Positions 1-10,007 of a stretch of 64,000 nucleotides of DNA are shown piece by piece. Within the stretch, counting starts at the first letter, position 1, and each line of letters opens with the position of its first letter. The stretch covers positions 310,001 through 374,000 of the forward strand of contig CAWCOA010000011.1 in assembly GCA_963797085.1 (NCBI GenBank). Direction: 5' to 3'. The position numbers and the translations under genes are program-made. Origin of the DNA: JASJBU01 sp963797085. GTDB lineage: Bacteria; Pseudomonadota; Gammaproteobacteria; Chromatiales; Chromatiaceae. Below the pieces are notes generated by a model. That model was not told the DNA's origin, did no database searches, and was given only the letters and a program-made list of their open reading frames with translations.

Positions 1-836
1 CCGTGCCTCCACCCCACTTATCAGACATCCAGCCACCCAGGGCACGAATCAACCCTGAAGGCAGGGTAAAGAACATGGTAATCAGGGCTGCATCTGTCAG
101 GGTGAGCCCATACTCGCCTACATAGTACTTCGGCAGCCAAAGGGCCAGGGCGACAAATCCACCGAAGACAAAGTAGTACGCCAGCCCGAAGCGCCACACC
201 CGCGCCTCCGTGAGTGGGGCCAGTTGGTCCGACAAGCTGATATGGGTCTTGGCTTTTTTCCGTTCTTCATGCAGGGGATCCGGGATAGGTGGTAAACCAG
301 AAGAGGACAGCCATGACCAGCATGGCGAGGGAATAGATCTCCGGCACCGCACGCCAGCCCGCAGCCACTAAGATAATGGGCGCCACCAGATTGGTCACTG
401 CTGCTCCGGCATTGCCGGCACCGAAGATCCCCATGGCCGTACCCTGCCGCTCCTTGGGAAACCAGGCAGAGGTATAGGCGATACCGATGGCGAAAGAACC
501 ACCAGCAAGGCCGACGAAGAGGCCGATCACCAGATATTGCCAATATTCCGTGGCAAACGACAGACCATAGGTGGGGATGGCGACCAGCAGCATCTGAATA
601 AAAAAAACGATGCGCCCACCGTAGCGGTCGGTCATCAATCCCAGGGGAAGTCGCACCAGGGATCCGGTCAGGATCGGCGTGGCCACCAGCAGACCGAACT
701 CGGTCTCGCTAAGGCTCAGTTCTTGTTTGATCTTGATACCGATGACCGAAAACATGGTCCAGACCGCAAAATTCACCGCAAACGCAACGGTGTTCATGGT
801 TAGTACCGAGATTTGTTTATATTTATAAGAAGCCAT
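1..836 (-). CDS. narK: NarK1-type nitrate/nitrite MFS transporter, partial at window edge, one frameshift
   Basis: Inner-membrane major facilitator protein predicted to import nitrate (proton symport) or exchange nitrate and nitrite. The start MASYKYKQISVLTMNT at 836 opens an MFS fold with the family motif LVRLPLGLMTDRYGGR around residues 60-75 and the glycine-rich nitrate signature FGAGNAGAAVTN near residue 140. The frame stops at 267 but the protein continues in another frame from about 280 (PLHEERKKAKTHIS, then VFGGFVALALWLPKYY) to the window edge. The change is one extra C in a CCC run. The C-terminal part lies outside the window. It is closely similar to the narK at 11753-13193. A perfect FNR box lies 113 bases upstream of the start, so anaerobic induction is likely. 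The frameshift is probably a sequence error. Confidence 0.85.
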
Positions 837-948
837 CTCGGATCTCCGCTCTCTGCATGACTAGAAACCTGTCTACTCTGTTTCCCCACGAACTTATAAT
901 CCGCAGGAAATAGAAGGTTAATGCTAATGTAATGCCGGGCCTGTAATA

Positions 949-962
949 TTGATCAGAATCAA
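949..962. promoter_or_regulatory. FNR box upstream of left narK
   Basis: TTGATCAGAATCAA is a perfect match to the FNR/ANR consensus TTGAT-N4-ATCAA. Its centre is about 119 bases from the narK start at 836. A class II activator position (-41.5) would put the transcript start near 914 and give a leader of roughly 80 bases. The site is palindromic, so orientation is set by the neighbouring gene. Confidence 0.8.
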
Positions 963-1002
963 TCAGTAACAGATTGAATAAATTAAAGAAAAGAGGCGTT
1001 TT

Positions 1003-1018
1003 TACTCCTTTCGGAGTA
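1003..1018. promoter_or_regulatory. Putative NarL 7-2-7 site
   Basis: TACTCCTTTCGGAGTA consists of two NarL-type heptamers (TACTCCT and, on the other strand, TACTCCG) as an inverted repeat with 2-base spacing, the 7-2-7 arrangement known for NarL/NarP. It lies about 47 bases upstream of the FNR box, a typical place for nitrate-dependent co-activation. A weaker heptamer pair (AGTGGTA, TACTCTA) follows at 1032-1047. Confidence 0.5.
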
Positions 1019-1049
1019 GGGCCTGTCAGCTAGTGGTAGCTACTCTAAC

Positions 1050-1409
1050 TCATTGTGCCAACTGAATAATATTGACTTAGTAAGATCCACAATAGCGTCG
1101 CAGGGTCTTTTCGTTCTTTTACTGACTACCCACAAAGAATTGGGGCTTCGAATTCCGCTTCGCATTACGCTCGACTTTTGAACGCATCGCCGAGCCACGC
1201 TCCGGTGCATTTCTCAAGATGGCTGCACTGGCATCAAGCTTTGTACGCGGGTGTCACTCTCTTACCGCCCAGGGATACAAGCCGGTACTGATAATAGTCT
1301 CTTTCATGGCGCACAAGATCCCGCTAAGCTATTGAGCCATACTCCATTCCATAAGTCTCAGCCTAGGGAACTCTCAAGAAACACCTTTTTATTGTCATAA
1401 GGAATCAAC
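1050..1409. other. Intergenic stretch with no recognised gene
   Basis: About 360 bases with no convincing gene. On the plus strand a frame without a start codon is open from roughly 1130 to 1335 and encodes an unrecognised stretch (with FEFRFALRSTFERIAEP near its start), which may be chance or a remnant. I see no RNA gene or terminator. Confidence 0.4.
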
Positions 1410-1607
1410 ATGCCGCATCCACTCCAACTTGCCGAAGCTGTTCGAGAAGCTTGCATAAGCTCTGCCATGGAGGCATACGAAGACGCAGGAATCAGCGGAT
1501 TATGCCGTGAAGGCCGTTGGGAACTCGCCTTGCAGGAGATGCGAAGCTTAGATCTTCGGCCACTGGTAGAGGGCTTGCAGGGACAAGAAGACATCTACCC
1601 TGAATGA
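1410..1607 (+). CDS. Small conserved hypothetical protein
   Basis: A 65-residue soluble protein, preceded by a ribosome binding site (AAGGAA, 7 bases before ATG). The sequence has a pattern I associate with small gammaproteobacterial proteins of unknown function: an alpha-helical start (EAVREACISSAMEAYEDAG), a central GLCREGRWELALQEMR and then SLDL. It has no signal peptide or membrane segment. It stands alone on the plus strand between the left narK and the convergent FKBP remnant, which ends 13 bases beyond it. I cannot assign a function; similar proteins are sometimes annotated as acetyltransferases without clear support. Confidence 0.55.
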   Translation: MPHPLQLAEAVREACISSAMEAYEDAGISGLCREGRWELALQEMRSLDLRPLVEGLQGQEDIYPE

Positions 1608-1619
1608 CACCGATGACGA

Positions 1620-1781
1620 TCAATTCAGACCCTCGACCTTCTCCTCGATAGCAGGCAGCACCTTGGTACGACCCTGGATAAAGCAGAGGGGCCCAGTATG
1701 ATCACTGCTGTCGATGAGGTTGCCAGCCTGACCCACCATCAAGTATTCGATGGTGACCACCTTGCCTTTGGTTATCCGCAT
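1620..1781 (-). pseudogene. FKBP/SlyD-type peptidyl-prolyl isomerase, N-terminal remnant
   Basis: From ATG at 1781 the frame reads MRITKGKVVTIEY, then a segment with NLIDSS and GPLCFIQGRTKVLPAIEEKVEGLN, then stops. This is the beginning of an FKBP domain: beta strand, IDSS motif, and the hydrophobic PL-F-G...LPAIE segment. It is only 53 codons where a full FKBP/SlyD protein needs 140 or more. The downstream frames (1410-1619) show no FKBP continuation and hold another gene on the opposite strand, so this looks like a true truncation rather than a simple frameshift. It lies 15 bases after the DsrC-like gene and would be the last gene of the nar transcript. Confidence 0.6.
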
Positions 1782-1796
1782 GCCATCCCGTTGTGT

Positions 1797-2162
1797 TCAA
1801 TGCTCACCTTTGGTTCTGCGAATACCCGCAAGCCGGTTACCCTGCTTCTGTGGTCCCCCCTTGGGGAACAGATCATGCAGGTGGTGATTGTTGCCGCGTT
1901 CAGGGTCCCAGGCTTCCTTGAAGTGTTTGATCATGTCACGCACCTGGGCCTGCACCCGGTGCTCCTCGTAGTAGCCGCGGATGAAGCGGATCACATCCCA
2001 GTGCTCATCTGTGAGCGTCAAGCCCTCTTTTGCGGCCAAGGCCTTGACAAAATCTGCCGACCAATCATCCATATCCTGGATATAACCCTCCTGATCCGTT
2101 GCCACTTGATGTCCATTCACCTCCAGATATTCGATTCGGGTAGCGTATGGGTTCGTACTCAT
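1797..2162 (-). CDS. DsrC/TusE-fold protein lacking the C-terminal cysteines (RspA-like)
   Basis: A 121-residue DsrC/TusE/RspA-family protein. Family marks are the N-terminal YLEVNGHQVATDQEGYI, DMDDWSADFVKALAAKEG, LTDEHWDVIRFIRGYYEE and the C-terminal LHDLFPKGGPQKQGNRLAG. In DsrC and TusE the C-terminal arm carries one or two conserved cysteines that carry sulfur; here the arm ends NRLAGIRRTKGEH and the whole protein has no cysteine. By established family division (DsrC two Cys, TusE one Cys, RspA none) this is RspA-like, so it is unlikely to transfer sulfur and may be regulatory or structural. The ATG at 2162 has GAGAGG before it; an upstream in-frame ATG at 2183 is possible. It sits downstream of narI and the parvulin gene, which suggests a link to nitrate reductase expression or assembly (inference). 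Confidence 0.8.
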   Translation of the reverse strand: MSTNPYATRIEYLEVNGHQVATDQEGYIQDMDDWSADFVKALAAKEGLTLTDEHWDVIRFIRGYYEEHRVQAQVRDMIKHFKEAWDPERGNNHHLHDLFPKGGPQKQGNRLAGIRRTKGEH

Positions 2163-2362
2163 GAAAATTGCCTCTCGAAACATGGCGGGGCTTGCCGCCC
2201 CTCACTGTGATACGGTAAAACTATGACTCAATTCAGCCTGATATGCCTGACGCGCATCTCCGGAATTTGCGTATTCAGATCTCCAGTCGGTTCCAGAGAA
2301 TCGCAGGAACACGCAACAGGTGGATCTTGCAAAGCAGATTTACGCCTGTCTCGGCCAGTCTG

Positions 2363-3176
2363 CTAAACGACAATATTTTCGCTTGAAAAGCCGATCTCTA
2401 TCCCATCAATGCTTGCTTTTTCAACTAACGAATGTATGTAAGCCTGAATGGAAAGTTGCGATGCCTTCTGAGTCAAGTAACTCTTTATTTTATTGGCGAT
2501 CATATCGTATTCCAGAGGTCTGCCATCGATCCTTTTGTTCAAGCGTACAACGTGAAAACCGTAGCGACTCTCAATCGGCACTATCCGCCAGACCGACAGG
2601 CAAGCGCATGATCTGTTGTTCGAACTCCGGAACGGTCTGGCCTTTGCCAATCTGTCCGAGTGAACCACCGGCCTTCTTTGATGGGCAGACGGAAAACTGT
2701 TCGGCAAGTGCCGGAAACAACGCCGGATCAGCGGTTAATTGTTGGATAATAGACAGTGCCCGTTCCTTCGCCTGATCTCTAGCAGCTATATCATCCTTCG
2801 CAGCGGCAAGAAGAATATGCTCAACCTGCAGCAGTGGCTGGCTCTTGAAACGATCGGGATTATTCTCAAAATAGCGCCTACAATCTTCGTCAGATGGCGC
2901 CTGGCAAGTAATATTCTTTTCCAGCAACGCCTGAATCGCCTCCTCTTCATCGACTACTGGCTCGCTACCTGCGCGATCTTTCTCCAGCTCGTTGATTAAC
3001 AACTGCCTGATTACCAGAGCCTGACCGGCCTTTTGCAGGACAGATTCAAAATCCCGGCCATGGTGATATTGCAACTCCCGGGCATACAGCGATTCATCCA
3101 GCAGCACACCATTGATTCGTATCTCTGGTAAGCGTTTGTTCTCCGGCCTTGCAGCCGTTGCAGCACAGCTAGTCAT
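2363..3176 (-). CDS. Parvulin-type peptidyl-prolyl isomerase (NifM/PpiC-like), one frameshift
   Basis: A parvulin-family PPIase encoded just downstream of narI. The first frame (3176 down to 2571) carries a helical chaperone-like N-terminus and the parvulin domain starting at about residue 110 (LLQVEHILLAA) with SVCPSKKAGGSLGQIGKGQTVPEFEQQI. The domain ends in the next frame with ESRYGFHVVRLNKRIDG and a C-terminal helix ending at 2363. One extra G near 2577 explains the shift (LADS then PIESRYGF). There is no signal peptide, so it is probably cytoplasmic, like NifM. A cytoplasmic parvulin next to narGHJI is a known arrangement and suggests a role in maturation of the nitrate reductase (inference). 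The stretch 2184-2362 downstream holds no gene. Confidence 0.75.
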
Positions 3177-3268
3177 ACGACTTCTCTAATCATGTGTGTA
3201 AAATCTGTTTTGCGGTCAGGATATTGATTATCCCCAACCGCAAAACTTCGAGAGATAAACCTACACCT

Positions 3269-3946
3269 TTAGCGTTGTCTGACGACCTGATAACGACGTC
3301 CCAGGTACCAGACCGGAGCACTGATAATGTGAACCAAGCGGCTGAAGGGAACAAGCAATATAATGGTCAACCCAAGAAATACGTGCAGTTTATAGATAAT
3401 ACTGACTGACTCGATAGCCATTGCAGCCTGAGTTACCTGGAAGGTGACAATACTTTGCGCCCAAGTCCCTAGTTGAACCATGACTGAGCCGTCCATGTGC
3501 TTGGCTGAAGCGAAAATGGTTAAGAGCCCGAGGATAAGCTGAACGAATAGCAGGACCAGTATAACATTGTCGGACATGCTGGATGTTGCACGAATCCGTG
3601 GATCGGTAAAGCGTCGTTGCAGCAGCATGACTATCCCGGCCAGGCAAACCAATCCAAAGAAACCACCACTCACCATGGCCAGCAATTGCTTGTTCTCGGT
3701 GCTGATAAAGACGTGGTAAACCTCATGCGGGGTCAAGAGGCCAACAAAGTGGCCTATCAGGATAAACAGGATACCAACATGGAAGAGATTGCTGGCGACT
3801 CGCATACCTTTGTTTCTAAGCATCTGACTAGAGCTTGCTTTCCAGGTATAGGGTTCCCGGTCATAACGGATCCAACTACCGACCAGACAGACCAGAATAG
3901 CGATATAGGGATAGATCCCAAATAACAGACTGTTGAGATAAGACAT
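3269..3946 (-). CDS. narI: Respiratory nitrate reductase gamma subunit (cytochrome b)
   Basis: A 225-residue membrane protein, the usual NarI length, with five predicted helices. It holds two b hemes, takes electrons from quinol and passes them to NarH. Histidines in the expected heme-ligand helices are visible: NLFHVGILFILIGHFVG near residues 53-69 and YKLHVFLGL...SRLVHI near residues 186-208. It is intact and lies 12 bases after narJ. The C-terminal PVWYLGRRYQVV is typical of the family. Confidence 0.93.
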   Translation of the reverse strand: MSYLNSLLFGIYPYIAILVCLVGSWIRYDREPYTWKASSSQMLRNKGMRVASNLFHVGILFILIGHFVGLLTPHEVYHVFISTENKQLLAMVSGGFFGLVCLAGIVMLLQRRFTDPRIRATSSMSDNVILVLLFVQLILGLLTIFASAKHMDGSVMVQLGTWAQSIVTFQVTQAAMAIESVSIIYKLHVFLGLTIILLVPFSRLVHIISAPVWYLGRRYQVVRQR

Positions 3947-3958
3947 AGTGTTTCTCCT

Positions 3959-4681
3959 TTACGACGACTGGGCAGCGGATATTTCCGATGCATCACGCCA
4001 TGTAATAGGTGTATCTTTTGTTGCCGATGAATAACCGCACGCTGATTCGCAACCCGACTCGAGGGGATCGTCAAAACGAATTTCCTTATCTTCCCAAGCC
4101 TTATCCATTGCTTCCAGGGTGTCGTCCGGCTGTTCTTTTTGTACCGCCAGAGTTATTGGTTCACGATCAACGATTGCACCGGATAACTCGATAAGCACTT
4201 CGAACAAAACACGGTAATCGCATTCACGTTCCAGCAGCCGCTCACTCAGCATGGTCAGGATATGACTGACATCGCAGAGCCATTCCCGGGCATAGGATTT
4301 ATCCTGTTCGCTTAAAAACTCCAGATAAAGAGGAATATAGTCAGGCAGCTGCTTTGAACTGACCTCGAATCCATGCTCGGTATATTCTCTTATCAGGTCG
4401 ACCATTGCCTGTCCGCGATCCCTCGACTCGCCGTGAACGTGTTCGAACAGTAGTAGCGATAATGCACGCCCCCGGTCAAATAAAAGATCATACTGTTCTT
4501 GTGCGTCGTATAAATCAGCGCCAGTCAACTGGCCAACAAAGCCCGTAAGCTGAGCCTTACTTTCAACAGAAAGTTGCGCGTCTTCAGTTATTGCTCTAAC
4601 CAGTTCATCCGCATGCGTGAATAATGCCTGTGATGGATAGTCGAGCAATCTTGAAATCACCTTTAATGCCAACACGTGCAT
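3959..4681 (-). CDS. narJ: Nitrate reductase assembly chaperone (delta subunit)
   Basis: A 240-residue cytoplasmic chaperone of the TorD/NarJ family that inserts the molybdenum cofactor into NarG and holds the NarGH complex until membrane docking. The sequence begins with the family pattern VISRLLDYPSQALF, and contains LLFEHVHGESRDRGQAMVDL (residues 77-96) and YIPLYLEFLSEQD, both characteristic of NarJ. The gene abuts narH: its start codon follows the narH stop at 4682 with no gap. The acidic C-terminal extension (residues 190-240) is variable in the family. Confidence 0.92.
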   Translation of the reverse strand: MHVLALKVISRLLDYPSQALFTHADELVRAITEDAQLSVESKAQLTGFVGQLTGADLYDAQEQYDLLFDRGRALSLLLFEHVHGESRDRGQAMVDLIREYTEHGFEVSSKQLPDYIPLYLEFLSEQDKSYAREWLCDVSHILTMLSERLLERECDYRVLFEVLIELSGAIVDREPITLAVQKEQPDDTLEAMDKAWEDKEIRFDDPLESGCESACGYSSATKDTPITWRDASEISAAQSS

Positions 4682-6214
4682 TTACTCCTGATTCATTTTA
4701 AGAATGTCGCGGCTGGTTGTTTTTTTGGCGCCGAACATATTCATTTCATTGCTGCCAGAGCTGCAACCATTCCCAAAGCTGAAACCACAACCACCCCGTT
4801 CTGAATAAGCTTCCGGGACATTCATTTCACGATGACCCGTTGGAATAACGAAACGATCTTCGTAGTTGGCGATCGCCAGGTAACGATACATTTCATCCGC
4901 CTGTTTTTTCGTCAGACCGGCTTGCTGCAAGACCTCCAGATCTTCGATACCTTCTACATTCTCGGCTCGTTTGTAAGCACGCATCGCCAGCAGCCTCTCA
5001 AGCGCTCGAGCTACTGGTTCTTCATCACCCGCTGTGAGCAGATTAGCGAGATATTTTAATGGGATGCGCAACGAGCGAATGTCAGGGATAACACCGGCCT
5101 TACCCAACTGCCCCGACTCAGCTGCATGCTGAATTGGACTCAACGCTGGTACATACCAGACCATCGGTAATGTTCGGTATTCCGGATGGAGTGGTAACGC
5201 CAGTTTCCAGTCTACCGCCAGTTTATAGACCGGTGATTGCTGTGCCGCTTCGATGACCGAATCAGCAACACCGTCTTTTCTGGCTTGCGCAATCACTGCC
5301 GGATCGTTTGGATCGAGGAATATTTCCAGCTGCTTTTCGTATAGATCGGTATCCGAAGTGGTCGAGGCAACCTCTTTGACCTTGTCCGCGTCATACAGCA
5401 ACACCCCCAGGTAACGGATTCGACCGACACAGGTTTCTGAGCAAACTGTTGGCTGACCCACCTCAATTCTTGGATAACAGAAAATACACTTTTCAGATTT
5501 TCCTGATTTCCAGTTGAAGTAGATCTTTTTGTAGGGACAGCCACTGATGCACATGCGCCAGCCGCGGCATTTTTCCTGATCTATCAGAACGATGCCATCT
5601 TCCTCGCGCTTGTAGATTGCACCGGAAGGACAGGAGGCGACACAGGCAGGGTTGAGGCAATGCTCGCAAAGGCGCGGCAGATACATCATGAATGTATTCT
5701 CAAACTCGCCGTACATGGCCTTTTGTATATTATCGAAGTTTTTGTCTTTACTGCGTTTTTCGAATTCGGTACCCAGAATTTCTTCCCAGTTTGGCCCCCA
5801 TACGATTTTTTCCATGCGTTCGCCACTAATCAAGGATCTTGGACGGGCTGTGGGCTGGTGGGACATCTCGGGTGCCGTATGTAAATGCTGATAGTCAAAA
5901 TCAAACGGCTCGTAGTAATCATCAATCTCGGGTAGATCCGGATTGGCAAAAATATTGGCCAATACACGGTATTTTCCGCCGATGCGAGGTTCAATACTGC
6001 CGTCGGATTTTCTTACCCAACCACCGTTCCATTTATCCTGGTTTTCCCATTCCTTGGGGTAGCCAATACCCGGCTTAGTTTCAACGTTGTTGAACCAGGA
6101 GTATTCAACCCCTTCGCGGGATGTCCAAACATTTTTACAAGTAATCGAACAAGTGTGACAACCGATACACTTGTCGAGATTCAATACCATACCGATTTGA
6201 GAACGTATCTTCAT
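4682..6214 (-). CDS. narH: Respiratory nitrate reductase beta subunit (iron-sulfur)
   Basis: A 510-residue iron-sulfur electron-transfer subunit between NarI hemes and the NarG active site, on the cytoplasmic face of the membrane. Four cysteine groups are visible: CIGCHTCSITC (residue 16 on), CEHCLNPACVASCP (about 183), CRGWRMCISGCP (about 216, with the Trp that replaces a Cys and marks the [3Fe-4S] cluster) and CIFCYPRIEVGQPTVCSETC (about 243). The C-terminus GGCGFSFGNGC is an unusual short Cys/Gly patch. The frame is intact. It starts 11 bases after the narG stop. Confidence 0.95.
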   Translation of the reverse strand: MKIRSQIGMVLNLDKCIGCHTCSITCKNVWTSREGVEYSWFNNVETKPGIGYPKEWENQDKWNGGWVRKSDGSIEPRIGGKYRVLANIFANPDLPEIDDYYEPFDFDYQHLHTAPEMSHQPTARPRSLISGERMEKIVWGPNWEEILGTEFEKRSKDKNFDNIQKAMYGEFENTFMMYLPRLCEHCLNPACVASCPSGAIYKREEDGIVLIDQEKCRGWRMCISGCPYKKIYFNWKSGKSEKCIFCYPRIEVGQPTVCSETCVGRIRYLGVLLYDADKVKEVASTTSDTDLYEKQLEIFLDPNDPAVIAQARKDGVADSVIEAAQQSPVYKLAVDWKLALPLHPEYRTLPMVWYVPALSPIQHAAESGQLGKAGVIPDIRSLRIPLKYLANLLTAGDEEPVARALERLLAMRAYKRAENVEGIEDLEVLQQAGLTKKQADEMYRYLAIANYEDRFVIPTGHREMNVPEAYSERGGCGFSFGNGCSSGSNEMNMFGAKKTTSRDILKMNQE

Positions 6215-6225
6215 GCTCGGCCTCC

Positions 6226-9200
6226 TTATACGTCTTGGGGAAGGGGTTGCGGGAGGTCATTACTGTTGGAACCTTCCAGCCAGTCGACTTTGTCCATCTT
6301 TCTCACCACCACATATTCATCACGGTTAGATCCAACCGTGCCGTAATAGTTAAAGCCCCACGACTGTTGTGCATAACCACCGATCATATGGGTTGGCTTT
6401 AATAAGGTGCGAGTCACTGAGTTGTGATGGCCACCACGCGTGCCGGTGGTTTCACTGCCAGGCACATTAATGATTCGCTCCTGTGCGTGATACATCATCA
6501 CCATGCCCTGATTGACCCGTTGCGAAACCACAGCTCGGCAGACGATGGCGCCATTGGCGTTGAATACCTCAACCCAATCGTTGTCTTCAATGCCGGCTTC
6601 TTTGGCGTCGACCTCACTCATCCAGATAATCGGACCACCGCGAGACAGCGTTAACATGATCAGGTTGTCAGAATAGGTACTGTGGATACCCCATTTTTGG
6701 TGTGGAGTGATCCAGTTAAGCAGGATTTCCTTATTGCCATTCCCTTTCTTGTCTTTGACCAGATTGACTGTCTTGGTATTGACTGGCGGGCGATATGACA
6801 TAAACTGTTCGCCAAAGGCCTGCATCCACTTGTGATCCTGGTAGAACTGTTGACGACCGGTAAGGGTCCTCCAGGGAATCAGTTCATGCACATTCGTATA
6901 CCCCGCATTGTAACTGACGTGCTCGTCTTCCAGGCCAGACCAGGTCGGTGATGAAATAATCTTTCTCGGCTGTGCTTGGATATCACGAAAGCGAATTTTT
7001 TCATCATGCTTGGGATTCGCCAGATGGGTATGCTCGCGCCCAGTCTTTTCACCGAGGGCCGCCCAGGCTTTAACGGCGACGTTACCATTGGTTTCCGGTG
7101 CTAAAGTCAAAACGGTTTCGCAGGCATCAATCGCAGATTCAATGATCGCGGCCGGCCTTCACTGATGCCTTCATCGGTATTGCGGTGATTCAGTTTTCCG
7201 AGCAATTCGATTTCTTCATCCGTATTCCAGCCAATGCCCTTGCCACCGTTACCCAGTTTGTCCATCAACGGCCCAAGTGAGGTAAACTTTTTATAGGTAT
7301 TAGGAAAATCCCGTTCCACGACCACCATGTTGGGTGCTGTAACACCTGGAATTAGATCACATTCGCCTTTTTTCCAGTCTTTGACGTCAAACGGTTGCGC
7401 CAATTCTCCGGGAGTATCATGCAGCATGGGTACAGTAACCAAATCTTTTTCAAGTCCCAGAATCCCTTCAGCCACCTCTGAGAATTTCTTTGCGATGCCT
7501 TTATAGATCTCCCAATCCGACCTGGCTTCCCAGACAGGATCGACCGCGGTGGAGAGCGGATGAATAAAGGGGTGCATGTCAGAAGTGTTTAAGTCATCTT
7601 TTTCATACCAACTGGCTGTTGGCAACACGATGTCAGAATAGACACAGGTGGATGACATACGAAAATCCAGCGTGGTCACCAGATCAAGCTTGCCGGTAGC
7701 GCCTTCCTCAACCCACTCTGCTTCTTGCGGTTTAAAGCCACCGGTTTTGCCCAAATCCTCATTCATCAAACCGTTTCGCGTGCCGAGGAAATATTTGAGC
7801 ATATACTCATGTCCCTTACCGGAGGAGCCGAGAAGATTTGAACGCCATACAAACAGGTTACGTGGAAAGTTTTCCGGTGCATCGGGTGCTTCAGCGGCAA
7901 ACTTTAGTTCGCCACTTTTTAATTGCTGGACCACATAATCTTTCGGATCCATACCGGCGGCTTCAGCGTCCTTTGTAATCTGCAATGGATTTCGATTCAG
8001 CTGAGGCGCGGATGGCAACCAGCCCATACGCTCGGCCTTGATGTTGTAATCGAGCATATGTTCAGAAAATTCACTTTTATCCGCCAGGGGAGACAGAACT
8101 TCATGAATGCTCACTTTCTCGTGACGCCATTGTGATGAATGGTTATAAAAGAAAGAGGTTCCGTTCATTTGCCGAGGCGGGCGAGACCAGTCCAAGCCAA
8201 AAGCCAGTGGCAGCCAGCCGGTCTGTGGGCGCAATTTTTCCTGTCCCTACATAATGGGCCCAACCACCACCGGATTGACCCACACAACCGCACATCATCA
8301 ACATATTGATTACGCCGCGGTAATTCATGTCCATGTGATACCAATGGTTCATTGCCGCACCGATAATGACCATTGCCTTACCTTTGGTTTTATTCGCGGT
8401 ATCAGCAAATTCATGGGCAACCTTGATGATCTTAGCGCGTGGTACGCCGGTAATCTTTTCCTGCCAGGCCGGGGTACCCGGAGCATCATCATCAAAACTG
8501 GCGGCAACATTGTCTCCACCTAAACCGCGATCAAGACCATAGTTAGCCATCATCAGGTCGTACACGGTAGCGACTACAAATGTTTTCCCTTTTGCGCCTT
8601 TAATGGTTTTGGTCGGAACATTTTTAATCAGCACTTCAGCATAATCATCAGAGGTCCAATGTTCATTGGAGCCATCAGCAGCAAAGTGCGGGAAGGCTAC
8701 CGGTGAAACATCGCCACCGATTAATGAGAGTTGTAGCTTAGTTTCTTTACCTTCTTTCCCTTCACGCTCTTCGATATTCCACTTGCCGTCTTCGCCCCAG
8801 CGGTAGCCAATCGAACCTTGAGGTGAGACCAGCTCAGTATTGCTTTCATCGATGCCTATGGTTTTCCATTCCGGGTTGTTTTTCTGACCCAGATTACTCG
8901 TCAAATCAGATGCGCGTAAGAATCGAGTAGATTTCAGTGAGCCATCATCGTGCTTTTCCAGCACCACCAGCATGGGCATATCAGTGTATTGCCGCACATA
9001 ACTGGTAAAGTACTCACTGGGGTTATCCAGATGAAACTCTCTCAAAATGACATGCCCAAATGCCATAGCCACTGCGGCATCGGTGCCCTGTTTCGGGTTA
9101 AGCCACTCGTCAGTCAGTTTTGAAACTTCTGCATAGTCCGGGGTGATTGAAACAGTCTTGGCTCCTTTGTAGCGAACTTCAGTAAAGAAGTGAGCATCCG

Positions 9201-9986
9201 GAGTACGTGTCTGCGGGACGTTGGAACCCCAGGCGATGATATAATTGGAGTTGTACCAGTCAGCGGATTCGGGTACGTCGGTCTGCTCACCCCAGACCTG
9301 GGGTGAAGCCGGCGGTAAGTCGCAGTACCAGTCATAGAAACTTAGGCAGACGCCACCGATCAGCGACAGGTAACGGGAACCGGCAGCATAAGAGACCATC
9401 GACATCGCAGGAATTGGCGAGAAACCAACCACCCGGTCTGGTCCATAGGTTTTAGCCGTGTAAACAGTTTGCCGCAGCGATAATTTCGTTAACTTCATCC
9501 CAGCTGGCACGAATAAAACCACCCATACCACGCTTGGATTTGTAGGAAGCGGCTTTCACTTTATCTTCAACGATTGAACGCCCAGGCATCAACCGGCTCC
9601 ATGGTTTTCCTCGCATCACGCCACAGCTTTAATAACGGCTTACGAACTTTAGGATACTTCAGGCGATTGGCACTATAGATATACCAGGAATAACTGGCGC
9701 CCCGAGGGCAGCCTCTGGGTTCATGGTTGGGCAGGTCAGGACGGGTTCTTGGATAATCCGTCTGCTGGGTTTCCCAGGTTACCAGGCCATTCTTCACATA
9801 AATTTTCCAGGAGCAGGATCCTGTACAGTTCACACCATGTGTTGAACGGACGATCTTGTCATGCTGCCAACGCTGTCGATAACTGTTTTCCCACTCGCGG
9901 CTTTCATTGGTGGTTTCACCGTGACCCTCTGAAAATTCGTACTGCTTCTTTTTAAAGAACTGCAAACGATCAAGAAATTGACTCAT
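6226..9986 (-). CDS. narG: Respiratory nitrate reductase alpha subunit, four apparent frameshifts
   Basis: The molybdopterin catalytic subunit that reduces nitrate to nitrite. Read across frames it gives about 1250 residues, the normal NarG length. The N-terminus MSQFLDRLQFFKKKQ is followed by the FS0 cluster motif HGVNCTGSC with its fourth ligand in RGCPRGASYSW, then SPIPAMSMVSYAAGSRYLSLIGG and the DWYNSNYIIAWGSN region. Frame changes occur near 9573 (extra T), 9470 (extra A), 8235 (extra A in an A run) and 7152 (missing G); each time the NarG sequence resumes at once, for example HYVGTGK then RPQTGWLPLAF. With narH, narJ and narI intact in the same operon, these are more likely sequence errors than decay. 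It starts 21 bases after narK2. Confidence 0.9.
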
Positions 9987-10007
9987 TTTTTAACTCCTCA
10001 CAATATT

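Noticed and set aside
118..543. 141-codon frame on the minus strand
   Set aside because: It is a wrong-frame reading of the left narK and has no ribosome binding site or similarity.
1050..1340. Possible rRNA-like or tRNA-like stretch after the narK promoter
   Set aside because: Some short words recalled rRNA at first sight, but I could not find a consistent alignment or a cloverleaf.
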